Part shown: in pieces, positions 33,961 to 42,374 of the stretch
Layout of the letters: the number at the start of each line of letters is the position of its first letter
Numbering within the stretch: the first letter of the stretch is position 1
NCBI RefSeq assembly: GCF_900188005.1
Contig: NZ_FZNR01000015.1
Coordinates: 124,001 to 188,000 of the forward strand
DNA from: Actinoplanes regularis
GTDB lineage: Bacteria; Actinomycetota; Actinomycetes; Mycobacteriales; Micromonosporaceae
Length of the DNA stretch: 64,000 nucleotides
Direction: 5' to 3'
Made by a program: the position numbers and the translations under genes
Notes under the pieces: model-generated
Databases searched by the model: none
What the model was told of the DNA's origin: nothing
The model's input: only the letters and a program-made list of their open reading frames with translations

Positions 33961-36900
33961 TCAGGCGAAGACGTCCTGCTGGTACCGGCCGGACGCTTCC
34001 AGCGACCGCAACCACTCGTCCGCCTGCTCCGCCCCGGCCCCGGTCCGGCTCCGATAGATCGCGGCCAGCTCGCTGCGGACCGCCGGCGCCATCCGCGCCC
34101 CGTCCCCGCACAGGTACACGTGCGCCCCCTGCTCCAGCAGCTCCCACACCTGGTCACCCGCCTCCGCGAGCGCCTCCTGCACATACCGGTGCGGGTGCCC
34201 GTCCACCGCCGAGAACGCGAGGTGCAGTTCGGCGACCCCGTCCTGCGCCCACTTCTCCATCTCCTCCCGGTACAGCCAGTCGTGCTGCGGGTGGCGGCAG
34301 CCGTAGAACACCTTGACGGCACCGCACGGCGCCTGGAGCGCCCGCTCCTGGAGGAAGCCGCGCAGCGGCGCGAAGCCGGTTCCCGGACCGATCAGGATCA
34401 TCGGCGTGGCCGGGTCGGCCGGGGGCCGGAACGGCGGTGCGGGCACTCGCACGTGCCCGTAGAAGATGTCGCCCTCGGTCAGCCCCGCCAGGTACTGCGA
34501 GCACATCCCCCGGTAGCGGCCCTGTCCCGTCCGGGACGGCCCGTCCACCAGGCCGACCGTGATCGTGACCGCGGCCGGGTCGACCTTCGGCGACGACGAG
34601 ATCGAGTAGAACCGCGGCCGGATCGTGCCGACCAGCTCCAGGAAGACCGCGAACGGCAGTTCGATCGCGGGGAAGCGCTCGAGCAGGGAGAGGACCGAGA
34701 CGCGCTTGGCCAGGATCTCGTTCGCGTACGTCTCGTTCGCCGCGGGCGTGTCCGCGGTCCAGGCGGCCAGCTGCCGGGTCGTCCACGGGCACTGGGTGTG
34801 TTCGGCGAGGATGGCGAGCTGGCCGCGGGTGGCCGGCTCCTGCAGCTCGACGAAGTCGGTGAGCAGCAGTCCGGCGGTGATCGGGACCCCGATCGGCAGG
34901 CCGGTTCGCCGGTCGCCGCCCTGACCGAGACGGATCACCATGTCGCGGGTGACGCGCAGGGTGTGCAGCGCCCAGTCGACCAGCTCCGGGTCGTTCTTCG
35001 CGTAGACCGCGAGGTGGTCGCCGGCCTCGTACGTCATGCCCTCGGGGAGACGCACGGTGATCGCCTTGACGCCCGGCCGGGGCGCCTCCCTGCTGAAGTC
35101 CCACAGCCCGTCCGCGTCGCCGACCAGCTCACGCACCGCCTCGACCATGATCGGGTGGGCGTTGCCGGACACCACGGCCGGTCGCACCTGGTCCTCGCCG
35201 AGCACCTCGACGGTGTATCGCGGACCGGACACCTCGGCGGCGGTCGCGCCGAACGAGGCGGCGAGCGCCGTCCACAGCCGCTCCGACCAGGCGGTGGCCA
35301 TGCCGTCGAAGTCGCCGGCGGCGTCCGTCTCACCTCGTTCGACCAGCTCGGTGGCGCCGGCGACGGCCAGCTTCTCCGCGACCCGCTTGGGGAACGCCTG
35401 GTAGGTGGCCCACTGCGTGTTGCCGTTGCCGAGCACCGCGAACGAGACCCCGGCGAGGGCGCCGGCGGGAAGGTCCACGAGGTCGAACCGCTGCGCGTTG
35501 TCCGGCGCCTTGCCGTTGTAGCTGGACGTCACGACGGTGAGCAGCCCGTCGGTCGGCAGGTCGTCGGCGAGTTCGTCGAGCGTCTGCACGGTCACGTCGA
35601 AGCCGGAGCGCCGTGCCCGGTCGGCGAGCTGCTGGGCGAGGTCCTCGGAGGTGCCCAGGTTGGAGCCGTAGGCGACTCTCATCCGTACACCCGAAGCCTG
35701 CACCTGGGCCGAGGCGGTCGCCGGCGCCTCGTCGGCGACCGCGACCGTGGCGAGCCTCTGGTGGTCCTGCCGCGGCCGGATCCGCAGGGTGAATTCCTGC
35801 GGCTTGATCGTCAGGGTCTGCTTGATGTTGAGCTGGTGGCCCTGCGGGTCGGAGATGACGAACCGGCGCAGGATCAGCGCGAGCGCGAGGCGCGCCTCGG
35901 TGAGGGCGAACTGCCGGCCGATGCAGGCCCGTTCCCCGTTGCCGAACGGCTTGTAGGCGTGCGGGTGGTGCGTGGCCTTGGCCTCCGGCAGCCACCGGTC
36001 GATGTCGAAGGTCTCCGGGTCGGTCCAGGCCGACGGGTGGGTGTGCAGGGGCTTCATCAGTACGGCGATCTTCTGGTTCGCCGGGATCGCATACCGCCCG
36101 CCGAGGGTCGTGTCCTCCCGCGCGGCCAGGCCGATCGCGGTGATCGGCGAGTGCAGCCGGAGCGTCTCGTCGAGGATCCGCGGGATCACGTCCAGCTTCA
36201 TGATCGTCTCGTAGGTCGGCTCGGTGTCGCCGGGCAGCATCCGGTCCACCTCGGCGTAGGCCTGCGCGAGGACGTGCGGGTTGCGCATCAGGTGGTGCAG
36301 CGCGAAGGAGAGGGTGCCGCTGGTGGTCTCGTGGCCCGCGATCAGGAAGGTGAGCACCTGGTTGCGGATGTTCTCGTCGGAGAGCCGCTCTCCGGTGAGC
36401 GGGTCGGTGGCGTCGAGCATGAGGCCGAGGAGGTCCCGCGACTTGTCGTTGGTCTGCCGGCGCGCGCGGATCACCTCGTCCACCGTGGCCTGCATGATGG
36501 AGATGTCGGCCCGGTACGCCGCGTCGGCGCGCCGCTTCAGCCCGGTGACCACCGGCAGCTGCCGGGTCCGGTCCATCGCCTCGGTCAGGGCGTTCCCCAT
36601 GGCCTGCAGGAACGGGTGGAGCTCCGGCTGCTCGAAGGACTTGAAGCGCTGCCCGAACCCGGCGAGGGCGATGGTGTCCAGCGTCAGCCGGGTCATGTCG
36701 TCGGTGACGTCGACATCCGTCTTCCCGTCCCACGCCGCGACGAGGTCCTCGGCGACTTCGAGCATCTGCGGGAAGTACGCCTTCATCGACCGCTGGCTGA
36801 ACGCCGGCAGCAGGATCCGGTGCGCCTGACCCCAGGCCGGCTCCTCCTGCCGCGCGGTGAAGAGGCCGTCCCCGGCGAAGTCCCGAACGTGCGCGAGCGG

Positions 36901-37128
36901 CGGGTCGATCGGCTTGTAGAAGCGGGACTCGTCGCACACCTCGGTGACCAGGTCCGGGTCGTAGACCAGGACGACGTGCCGGCCGGCCATGTTGAGCTTG
37001 AAGAGGCCGCCGGGGTGGCGGGCGGCGAGGTCGGCGAAGAACTGGTGCGTTCCCTCCACCGGGACCTGCAGTCCGTTGCCGACGATGGGCAGGCCACGCG
37101 GGGTGGGGATGGGGGCGTTCGTTTCCAC
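33961..37128 (-). CDS. CYP102-type self-sufficient cytochrome P450/reductase fusion
   Basis: Fatty-acid-hydroxylase-type P450 fused to an FMN/FAD reductase, like Bacillus P450 BM3. 1055 residues from a GTG at 37128 (VETNAPIPTPRGLPIVGNG) with GGAGGAG upstream; an ATG at 37164 would start within the operator. P450 part: I-helix FLIAGHETTSG, ExxR in ILDETLRLHSP, heme ligand FGNGERACIG (Cys ~402). Reductase: FMN site YGSNLGTSEDL (~484), RFYSISSSP, GPGTGFAPLRGFLQ, and the NADPH-site region AFSAVDGHPHRYVQ; the end is RYQQDVFA. The last two differ from BM3 at NADPH-contact positions. Convergent with the second kinase gene, divergent from a TetR gene. Confidence 0.95.
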   Translation of the reverse strand: METNAPIPTPRGLPIVGNGLQVPVEGTHQFFADLAARHPGGLFKLNMAGRHVVLVYDPDLVTEVCDESRFYKPIDPPLAHVRDFAGDGLFTARQEEPAWGQAHRILLPAFSQRSMKAYFPQMLEVAEDLVAAWDGKTDVDVTDDMTRLTLDTIALAGFGQRFKSFEQPELHPFLQAMGNALTEAMDRTRQLPVVTGLKRRADAAYRADISIMQATVDEVIRARRQTNDKSRDLLGLMLDATDPLTGERLSDENIRNQVLTFLIAGHETTSGTLSFALHHLMRNPHVLAQAYAEVDRMLPGDTEPTYETIMKLDVIPRILDETLRLHSPITAIGLAAREDTTLGGRYAIPANQKIAVLMKPLHTHPSAWTDPETFDIDRWLPEAKATHHPHAYKPFGNGERACIGRQFALTEARLALALILRRFVISDPQGHQLNIKQTLTIKPQEFTLRIRPRQDHQRLATVAVADEAPATASAQVQASGVRMRVAYGSNLGTSEDLAQQLADRARRSGFDVTVQTLDELADDLPTDGLLTVVTSSYNGKAPDNAQRFDLVDLPAGALAGVSFAVLGNGNTQWATYQAFPKRVAEKLAVAGATELVERGETDAAGDFDGMATAWSERLWTALAASFGATAAEVSGPRYTVEVLGEDQVRPAVVSGNAHPIMVEAVRELVGDADGLWDFSREAPRPGVKAITVRLPEGMTYEAGDHLAVYAKNDPELVDWALHTLRVTRDMVIRLGQGGDRRTGLPIGVPITAGLLLTDFVELQEPATRGQLAILAEHTQCPWTTRQLAAWTADTPAANETYANEILAKRVSVLSLLERFPAIELPFAVFLELVGTIRPRFYSISSSPKVDPAAVTITVGLVDGPSRTGQGRYRGMCSQYLAGLTEGDIFYGHVRVPAPPFRPPADPATPMILIGPGTGFAPLRGFLQERALQAPCGAVKVFYGCRHPQHDWLYREEMEKWAQDGVAELHLAFSAVDGHPHRYVQEALAEAGDQVWELLEQGAHVYLCGDGARMAPAVRSELAAIYRSRTGAGAEQADEWLRSLEASGRYQQDVFA

Positions 37129-37140
37129 TTGGCTCCTCCG

Positions 37141-37175
37141 CCATACGGTGTATGGCTGTACCATACGGCGTATGG
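37141..37175. promoter_or_regulatory. Two tandem palindromic operators
   Basis: CCATACGGTGTATGG (37141-37155) and CCATACGGCGTATGG (37161-37175) are near-identical 15-bp palindromes (CCATAC, 3-nt centre, GTATGG) 20 nt apart. They lie in the 43-nt gap between the P450 and TetR genes; the second includes the TetR start codon. Typical of TetR autoregulation. Confidence 0.8.
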
Positions 37176-37747
37176 CTGTGGGTGCAAATTCAGTTGATCA
37201 ACGTTTAACAAAAGATCTGATCTTGTCGACCGCGCTGGAGATGGTCGACGCCGACGGCATCCAGGCTCTGAGCATGCGCAAGCTGGCAGCACTACTCGGA
37301 GTGAACCCGATGTCGCTCTACCACCATGTGACGAACAAGGCAGCCGTGGTCGACGGAATTACTCGGCTCGTCACGGAGGGTGCTCGACACATCGCAGTCG
37401 GACCGGGCACGTGGCAGGAGCAGCTGACCCGGCTCGCCTACGAGTTCCGCGCCCTGAGCCTGGCCCACCCGCACCTGATGCGGCACGCCTTCGCCGACGA
37501 CGACTTCATCCAGCGGCGCGGCCCGATGTGGCAATCACTCTGCGTGGTGCTGCGCAGCGCCGGACTGCCCGATCCCGAGGTGGAGCAGACCGGCGCCGTC
37601 CTGGCGGTGATGGTGGGCGGATTGTTACTGACCGAAGTCAACGGGACGATGCAGCGCCTGATCGGCACCGGGGAGGCGGACGACGCCGGCTTCGCCCTCG
37701 CCGTGAGCCTGCTCGTGGACGGAATCGAGGCCCGCCTGGGCGCCTGA
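37172..37747 (+). CDS. TetR family transcriptional regulator
   Basis: 191 residues from the ATG at 37172. N-terminal TetR HTH: ILSTALEMVDADGIQALSMR then KLAALLGVNPMSLYHHVTNK. The C-terminal ligand domain is of the TetR_C type (LAHPHLMRHAFADDDF). No ribosome site precedes the ATG, which itself lies in a palindromic operator, so a leaderless message is plausible. The gene is divergent from the CYP102-type P450, the arrangement of BM3R1/FatR repressors with CYP102 genes in Bacillus, so repression lifted by a fatty acid or similar substrate is a fair inference. Urease genes follow 91 nt downstream. Confidence 0.87.
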   Translation: MAVGANSVDQRLTKDLILSTALEMVDADGIQALSMRKLAALLGVNPMSLYHHVTNKAAVVDGITRLVTEGARHIAVGPGTWQEQLTRLAYEFRALSLAHPHLMRHAFADDDFIQRRGPMWQSLCVVLRSAGLPDPEVEQTGAVLAVMVGGLLLTEVNGTMQRLIGTGEADDAGFALAVSLLVDGIEARLGA

Positions 37748-37838
37748 CCCGCTCGTCGTCATCACGGTGAAACACGGAACGGTTACACGTCGGAAACTTC
37801 CAAATGCGAGCATCTCCGGGCGCACCCAGGAGGTTCCT

Positions 37839-38141
37839 TTGTTCCTCAGCCGGCACGAGCAGGACCGACTGCTCATCCACGTGGCCGCCGACGTCGCTCA
37901 GAAGCGGCGCGACCGCGGACTCAAGCTGAACCATCCCGAGGCCACCGCGATCATCACCGCCTTCCTGCTGGAGGGGGCGCGCGACGGCAGAAGCGTCGTC
38001 GAGCTGATGGACGCCGGGCGCCGGGTGCTCACCCGCGACGACGTCCTGGAGGGAGTGCCCGAGATGCTCGCCGAGGTGCAGGTGGAGGCCACCTTCCCGG
38101 ACGGCACCAAGCTGGTCACCGTCCACGGGCCGATCTCGTGA
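37839..38141 (+). CDS. ureA: Urease subunit gamma
   Basis: 100 residues from a TTG at 37839 with AGGAGG five bases upstream; this gives the exact family length, while a longer in-frame start at 37767 would add 24 unrelated residues. Sequence LSRHEQDRLLIHVAADVA, KLNHPEATAIITAFLLEGAR and FPDGTKLVTVHGPI is classical UreA. First gene of ureABCFGD; its stop overlaps the ureB start (GTGA). Confidence 0.96.
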   Translation: MFLSRHEQDRLLIHVAADVAQKRRDRGLKLNHPEATAIITAFLLEGARDGRSVVELMDAGRRVLTRDDVLEGVPEMLAEVQVEATFPDGTKLVTVHGPIS

Positions 38142-38461
38142 TCCCGGGCGAGGTCCTCCTCGGCGACGGCACGATCGCGATCAATCCGGGCCGGACGACG
38201 CTGATCCTGACCGTCCACAACATCGGCGACCGGCCGGTGCAGGTCGGCTCGCACTTCCACTTCGCCGAGTCGAACGCGGCCCTGGAGTTCGACCGCACCG
38301 CCGCCTGGGGCCACCGGCTCGGCGTCCCGGCCGGCACCTCGGTCCGTTTCGAACCGGGCATGCCCCGCGACGTCACCCTGGTCCCGCTCGCCGGCAACCG
38401 GGTGGTGCCGGGCCTGCGCGGCCTGGCCGCCGGCCCGCTGGACCGCGGAGAGCCGGCATGA
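38138..38461 (+). CDS. ureB: Urease subunit beta
   Basis: 107 residues beginning IPGEVLLGDGTIAINPGR and including VQVGSHFHFAESNAAL and the GMPRDVTLVPLAGNR segment, all typical of UreB. GTG start inside GTGA overlapping ureA; the stop overlaps ureC (ATGA). Structural subunit of the urease trimer. Confidence 0.96.
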   Translation: MIPGEVLLGDGTIAINPGRTTLILTVHNIGDRPVQVGSHFHFAESNAALEFDRTAAWGHRLGVPAGTSVRFEPGMPRDVTLVPLAGNRVVPGLRGLAAGPLDRGEPA

Positions 38462-40176
38462 CCTCGCTGGACCGCGACCGGTACGCGGCGCTCTACGGAC
38501 CGACCGCCGGCGACCGGATCCGGCTCGCCGACACGAACCTGCTGATCGAGATCGAAGAGGACCGCAGCGCCGGGCCGGCCCCCGGTGACGAGGTCGTCTT
38601 CGGCGGCGGCAAGGTGATCCGCGAGTCGATGGGCCAGTCCCGGGTCACCCGCGCCGAGGGCGCGCCGGACACCGTGATCACCGGCGTGGTCGTGCTCGAC
38701 CACTGGGGCATCGTCAAGGCCGATGTCGGCATCCGCGACGGGCGGATCACCGCGATCGGCAAGGCCGGAAACCCGGACACCATGGACGGCGTGCACCCGG
38801 CCCTGATGATCGGCGCCAGCACCGAGATCATCGCGGGCAACGGCAAGATCCTGACGGCCGGGGCGATCGACAGTCACGTGCACCTGATCAGCCCGACCAT
38901 CCTGGACACCGCGATCGCGTCCGGCATCACCACGATCATCGGCGGCGGGACCGGCCCGGCCGAGGGCACCAAGGCGACCACCGTCACGCCGAACGCCTGG
39001 CACCTCGCGCGGATGCTCGAGGCGATCGACACGTTCCCGATCAACGTGCTGCTGCTCGGCAAGGGCAACACCGTCTCCGAGGAGTCCATGTGGGAGCAGC
39101 TCCGGGGCGGTGCGGGCGGCTTCAAACTGCACGAGGACTGGGGTACGACGCCAGCCGCGATCGACGCCTGCCTCAAGGTGTGTGACGCCTCCGGCGTCCA
39201 GGCGGCGATCCACACGGACACCCTGAACGAGGCCGGGTTCGTCGAGGAGACGATCCGGGCGATCGGCGGGCGGTCGATCCACGCCTACCACACCGAAGGC
39301 GCCGGGGGCGGCCACGCGCCGGACATCATCACCGTGGCGTCGCACCCCAACGTACTGCCGTCGTCGACGAACCCGACCCGGCCGTACACCCGGAACACCC
39401 TCGCCGAGCACCTCGACATGCTGATGGTCTGCCACCACCTGAACTCGGCGGTGCCGGAGGACCTGGCCTTCGCGGAGAGCCGGATCCGGCCGTCGACGAT
39501 GGCGGCCGAGGATCTGCTGCACGACCTCGGGGCGATCTCGATGATCGGGTCCGACTCGCAGGCGATGGGGCGGGTCGGCGAAGTGATCATGCGGACCTGG
39601 CAGACGGCGCACGTCATGAAGGCGCGCCGCGGCGCGCTGGCCGGCGACGGGCGGGCCGACAACAACCGGGCCAAGAGGTACGTCGCCAAGTACACGATCT
39701 GCCCGGCCGTCGCACACGGGATGGCGAGCCAGGTCGGGTCGGTCGAGGAGGGCAAACTCGCCGACCTGGTGCTCTGGGATCCGGCCTTCTTCGGCGTGCG
39801 GCCGGCTCTGGTGATCAAGGGCGGAATGATCGCGTACGCGCAGATGGGCGACGCGAACGCGTCGATCCCGACGCCGCAGCCGATGCTGCCGCGCCCGATG
39901 TTCGGCTCCTACGGTGTCGTCCCGGCGCAGACCTCGCTCGCGTTCGTCGCCCCGGCGGCCATCGACGCGCTGCTCGGCGACCGGATCGGGGTGAAGCGCA
40001 CGCTGGTCCCGGTCGGCGACACGCGATCGGTCGGCAAGACCGACATGCCGCTGAACGACGCGATGCCGCGGATCGAGGTCAGCGCCGACACGTTCGAGGT
40101 CCGGATCGACGGCGAGGTCGTCGAGCCCGATCCGGTCACCGAACTGCCCATGGCCCAGCGGTACTTCCTGTTCTGA
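38458..40176 (+). CDS. ureC: Urease subunit alpha (catalytic)
   Basis: 572 residues, normal length. Hydrolyses urea to ammonia and carbamate with two nickel ions. Nickel ligands are in DSHVHLISP. The carbamylated lysine is in GGFKLHEDWG (residue ~223), with further histidines in AIHTDTLNE and AYHTEGAGGGHAPD. The mobile flap has MVCHHLNSAVPEDLAFAESR with its conserved Cys-His. Nothing is missing, so an active enzyme is expected once nickel is loaded. Confidence 0.98.
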   Translation: MTSLDRDRYAALYGPTAGDRIRLADTNLLIEIEEDRSAGPAPGDEVVFGGGKVIRESMGQSRVTRAEGAPDTVITGVVVLDHWGIVKADVGIRDGRITAIGKAGNPDTMDGVHPALMIGASTEIIAGNGKILTAGAIDSHVHLISPTILDTAIASGITTIIGGGTGPAEGTKATTVTPNAWHLARMLEAIDTFPINVLLLGKGNTVSEESMWEQLRGGAGGFKLHEDWGTTPAAIDACLKVCDASGVQAAIHTDTLNEAGFVEETIRAIGGRSIHAYHTEGAGGGHAPDIITVASHPNVLPSSTNPTRPYTRNTLAEHLDMLMVCHHLNSAVPEDLAFAESRIRPSTMAAEDLLHDLGAISMIGSDSQAMGRVGEVIMRTWQTAHVMKARRGALAGDGRADNNRAKRYVAKYTICPAVAHGMASQVGSVEEGKLADLVLWDPAFFGVRPALVIKGGMIAYAQMGDANASIPTPQPMLPRPMFGSYGVVPAQTSLAFVAPAAIDALLGDRIGVKRTLVPVGDTRSVGKTDMPLNDAMPRIEVSADTFEVRIDGEVVEPDPVTELPMAQRYFLF

Positions 40177-40189
40177 CGAGCACAGCCCG

Positions 40190-40834
40190 ATGAGTCTCGC
40201 CACGCTGCTGCTGCTCGCCGACGGACGGCTGCCGTCCGGCGGGCACGCGCACTCGGCCGGTCTGGAGGCCCAGGTCTCCGCCGGCCGGGTGCGGTCCGTC
40301 GCCGACCTGGACGGGTTCCTCCGCGGCAAGCTGGCGACCAGCGCGCTCGTCTCGGCGGCGTTCGCGGCGGCGGCCTGTGCCGCGCCCGCGGCCTTCGCGG
40401 GGCTCGACGCCGGACTCGACGCCCGGACCCCGTCGCCGGCGCTGCGGAAGGCGTCGCGGGCGCAGGGACGGGCGCTGCTGCGGGCCGGACGGGCGATGTG
40501 GCCGGTCGCCGCGATCGGCCGCGAACCCCATCAGCCGGTCGCGCTCGGCGCGCTGGCGTCGGCCGCCGGGCTGTCGCCCCACGAGGCGGCGGTCGCGGCG
40601 GCGCACGGCACGATCACCGGCTCGGCCAGCGCGGCGGTCCGGCTGCTGGGACTCGATCCGTACGCGGTGCACGCGCTGCTGGCGCGACTCGCCCCCGAAT
40701 GCGACCGGATCGCGGAACTCGCCGCGGCCCGGTCCGGTGACCCGGTCGACGAACTGCCGGCCGCGGGCGCTCCCCTGCTCGACATCGGCGCCGAGCATCA
40801 CGCCACCTGGGAGGTGCGTCTCTTTGCATCCTGA
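40190..40834 (+). CDS. ureF: Urease accessory protein UreF
   Basis: 214 residues: LATLLLLADGRLPSGGHAHS at the start and LPAAGAPLLDIGAEHHATWE near the end, as in UreF. UreF acts with UreD and UreG in the GTP-dependent nickel insertion complex. The end overlaps the ureG start by 11 nt, and its last codons are part of the repeat that encodes the UreG histidine tail. Confidence 0.9.
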   Translation: MSLATLLLLADGRLPSGGHAHSAGLEAQVSAGRVRSVADLDGFLRGKLATSALVSAAFAAAACAAPAAFAGLDAGLDARTPSPALRKASRAQGRALLRAGRAMWPVAAIGREPHQPVALGALASAAGLSPHEAAVAAAHGTITGSASAAVRLLGLDPYAVHALLARLAPECDRIAELAAARSGDPVDELPAAGAPLLDIGAEHHATWEVRLFAS

Positions 40835-41597
40835 ACCGCAGCATCCTGAACCGCAGCATCCTGAACCGCAGCATTCTGAACCGCAGCATCTTGAGCCGCA
40901 CGAACACGGCCCCGATGAGGTTCCGCACACGCACCCCGATCCGGGTGTCGACCCGCACGCCCCCCTGCACAGCGGCCCGCGGGCCCTGCGCGTCGGCATC
41001 GGCGGGCCGGTCGGCTCCGGCAAGACCGCCCTGGTGGCGGCGCTCTGCCGGGCGCTCGGCGAACAGCTGCGGCTGGCCGTCGTGACGAACGACATCTACA
41101 CCACCGAGGACGCGGACTTCCTGCTGCGCAACGGGGTTCTCCCGGCGGAGCGGATCCGGGCGGTGGAGACCGGCTGCTGCCCGCACACCGCGATCCGGGA
41201 CGACATCTCGGCCAACCTCGACGCGGTGGAGGACCTGGAGTCCTCGCTCGGGCCGCTGGACCTGGTGCTGGTGGAGAGCGGCGGAGACAACCTGACCGCC
41301 ACGTTCAGCAAGGGTCTGATCGACCGGCAGATCTTCGTGATCGATGTGTCCGGGGGCGACAAGGTGCCGCGCAAGGGCGGGCCGGGGGTGACCACCGCGG
41401 ACCTCCTCGTGATCAACAAGACTGATCTGGCGCCGCTGGTGAACGCGGATCTCTCGGTGATGGAACGGGACGCGAAGGCCCGCCGGCACGAGCTGCCGAC
41501 GGTCTTCCTGTCCCTGGCCGAGGACAGGGCCGCGGCGCCGGTCGCCGACTGGATCCGCGGCCTGGTGGCGGCCCGCGAGCACGGACGAGAGCTGTAG
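40824..41597 (+). CDS. ureG: Urease accessory GTPase UreG with His-rich N-terminus
   Basis: 257 residues from a TTG at 40824, with GGGAGGTG upstream inside ureF. The GTPase core (~205 residues) has the P-loop GIGGPVGSGKTALVAALC, VVTNDIYTTEDADFL, the nickel-binding Cys-Pro-His in ETGCCPHTAIRDD, and VINKTDLAPLV. Before it lie ~53 residues with eleven histidines, opening with five HPEPQ-type pentapeptides. Such tails bind nickel or zinc in other maturation GTPases. No ureE is present in the operon, so this tail may take over nickel storage or delivery. Confidence 0.93.
   Translation: MHPEPQHPEPQHPEPQHSEPQHLEPHEHGPDEVPHTHPDPGVDPHAPLHSGPRALRVGIGGPVGSGKTALVAALCRALGEQLRLAVVTNDIYTTEDADFLLRNGVLPAERIRAVETGCCPHTAIRDDISANLDAVEDLESSLGPLDLVLVESGGDNLTATFSKGLIDRQIFVIDVSGGDKVPRKGGPGVTTADLLVINKTDLAPLVNADLSVMERDAKARRHELPTVFLSLAEDRAAAPVADWIRGLVAAREHGREL
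40827..40901 (+). repeat. 15-nt tandem repeat encoding HPEPQ
   Basis: Five contiguous copies of CATCCTGAACCGCAG (last two slightly changed) start at 40827. The first copy includes the ureF stop codon in another frame. Confidence 0.92.
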
Positions 41598-41610
41598 AGG
41601 GAGCGCCGGT

Positions 41611-42366
41611 TTGAAGGCTGAGGCACGGGTCGTCGCGGAGTCGGACGGGCTCGGCGGCACCCGGCTCGCGGTGTTGCGCGGACAGTCGCCGCTGCTGCTG
41701 CGGCAGACCGGACCCCGGGTGGCCGGTGGCGTCACCGTGCATCTCGTCGGTGGCGCCGCGGGTCCGTTGCGCGGTGACGAGCTGCGGCTGGACATCGAGG
41801 TCGGCCCCGGGGCCTGGCTGGAGCTGCTCAGTGTCGCCGCGCAGCTCGCGCTCCCGGGGCGGCCCGCGCCGGCCTCCCGGTTGACGATCAACGCGACGGT
41901 CGCGGCGGGTGGGACGCTGCGGTGGATCCCGGAGCCGCTGATCGCCGCCGCCGGCTGCGATCACCTCGCGATCACCAGGGTCGCGGTGGCGGCGGGTGGG
42001 GCGCTGTTGTGGCGCGACGACCTGGTCTGCGGCCGGCACGGTGAGGACCCCGGCGACTTCGTCGCTGACACCCTGATCAGGTACGACGGCAGCACCCTGC
42101 ACCGGCACGAGCTCGCCGTCGGCCCCCGCGCGGCGGGCTGGAACGGCGCCGCGGTGCTCGGCGACGCCCGCGCCCTCGGCACCGTCGTCACGGCGGGTCC
42201 GGCCACCCTGACCGCCGGATCGGCCACGCCGAACGCGGCGGTCATGCCGCTCGCGGGGCCGGGCCTGCTGGCGACCGCGGTCGACGCGGACATCCGTGCG
42301 GTCCGCGCGGTCCTCGACCCGTTCTGCGCCGCTCACCCGACGGCGAAGGCGCCCGTCCCGGCCTGA
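41611..42366 (+). CDS. ureD: Urease accessory protein UreD
   Basis: 251 residues from a TTG at 41611 with GAGGGAG upstream. UreD features: LAVLRGQSPLLLRQTGP, VGPGAWLELLSVAAQLALPG, LRWIPEPLIAAAGCDHLAIT. UreD is the scaffold that binds apo-urease and passes nickel from UreG. It ends the operon; the stop is 8 nt from the convergent alcohol dehydrogenase stop. Confidence 0.9.
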   Translation: MKAEARVVAESDGLGGTRLAVLRGQSPLLLRQTGPRVAGGVTVHLVGGAAGPLRGDELRLDIEVGPGAWLELLSVAAQLALPGRPAPASRLTINATVAAGGTLRWIPEPLIAAAGCDHLAITRVAVAAGGALLWRDDLVCGRHGEDPGDFVADTLIRYDGSTLHRHELAVGPRAAGWNGAAVLGDARALGTVVTAGPATLTAGSATPNAAVMPLAGPGLLATAVDADIRAVRAVLDPFCAAHPTAKAPVPA

Positions 42367-42374
42367 CCCGGTCG

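Noticed and set aside
33949..37197. 1082-codon plus-strand frame opposite the P450
   Set aside because: A mirror of the GC-rich third positions of the P450 gene; its translation is Arg/Gly/Val-rich with no family motifs.
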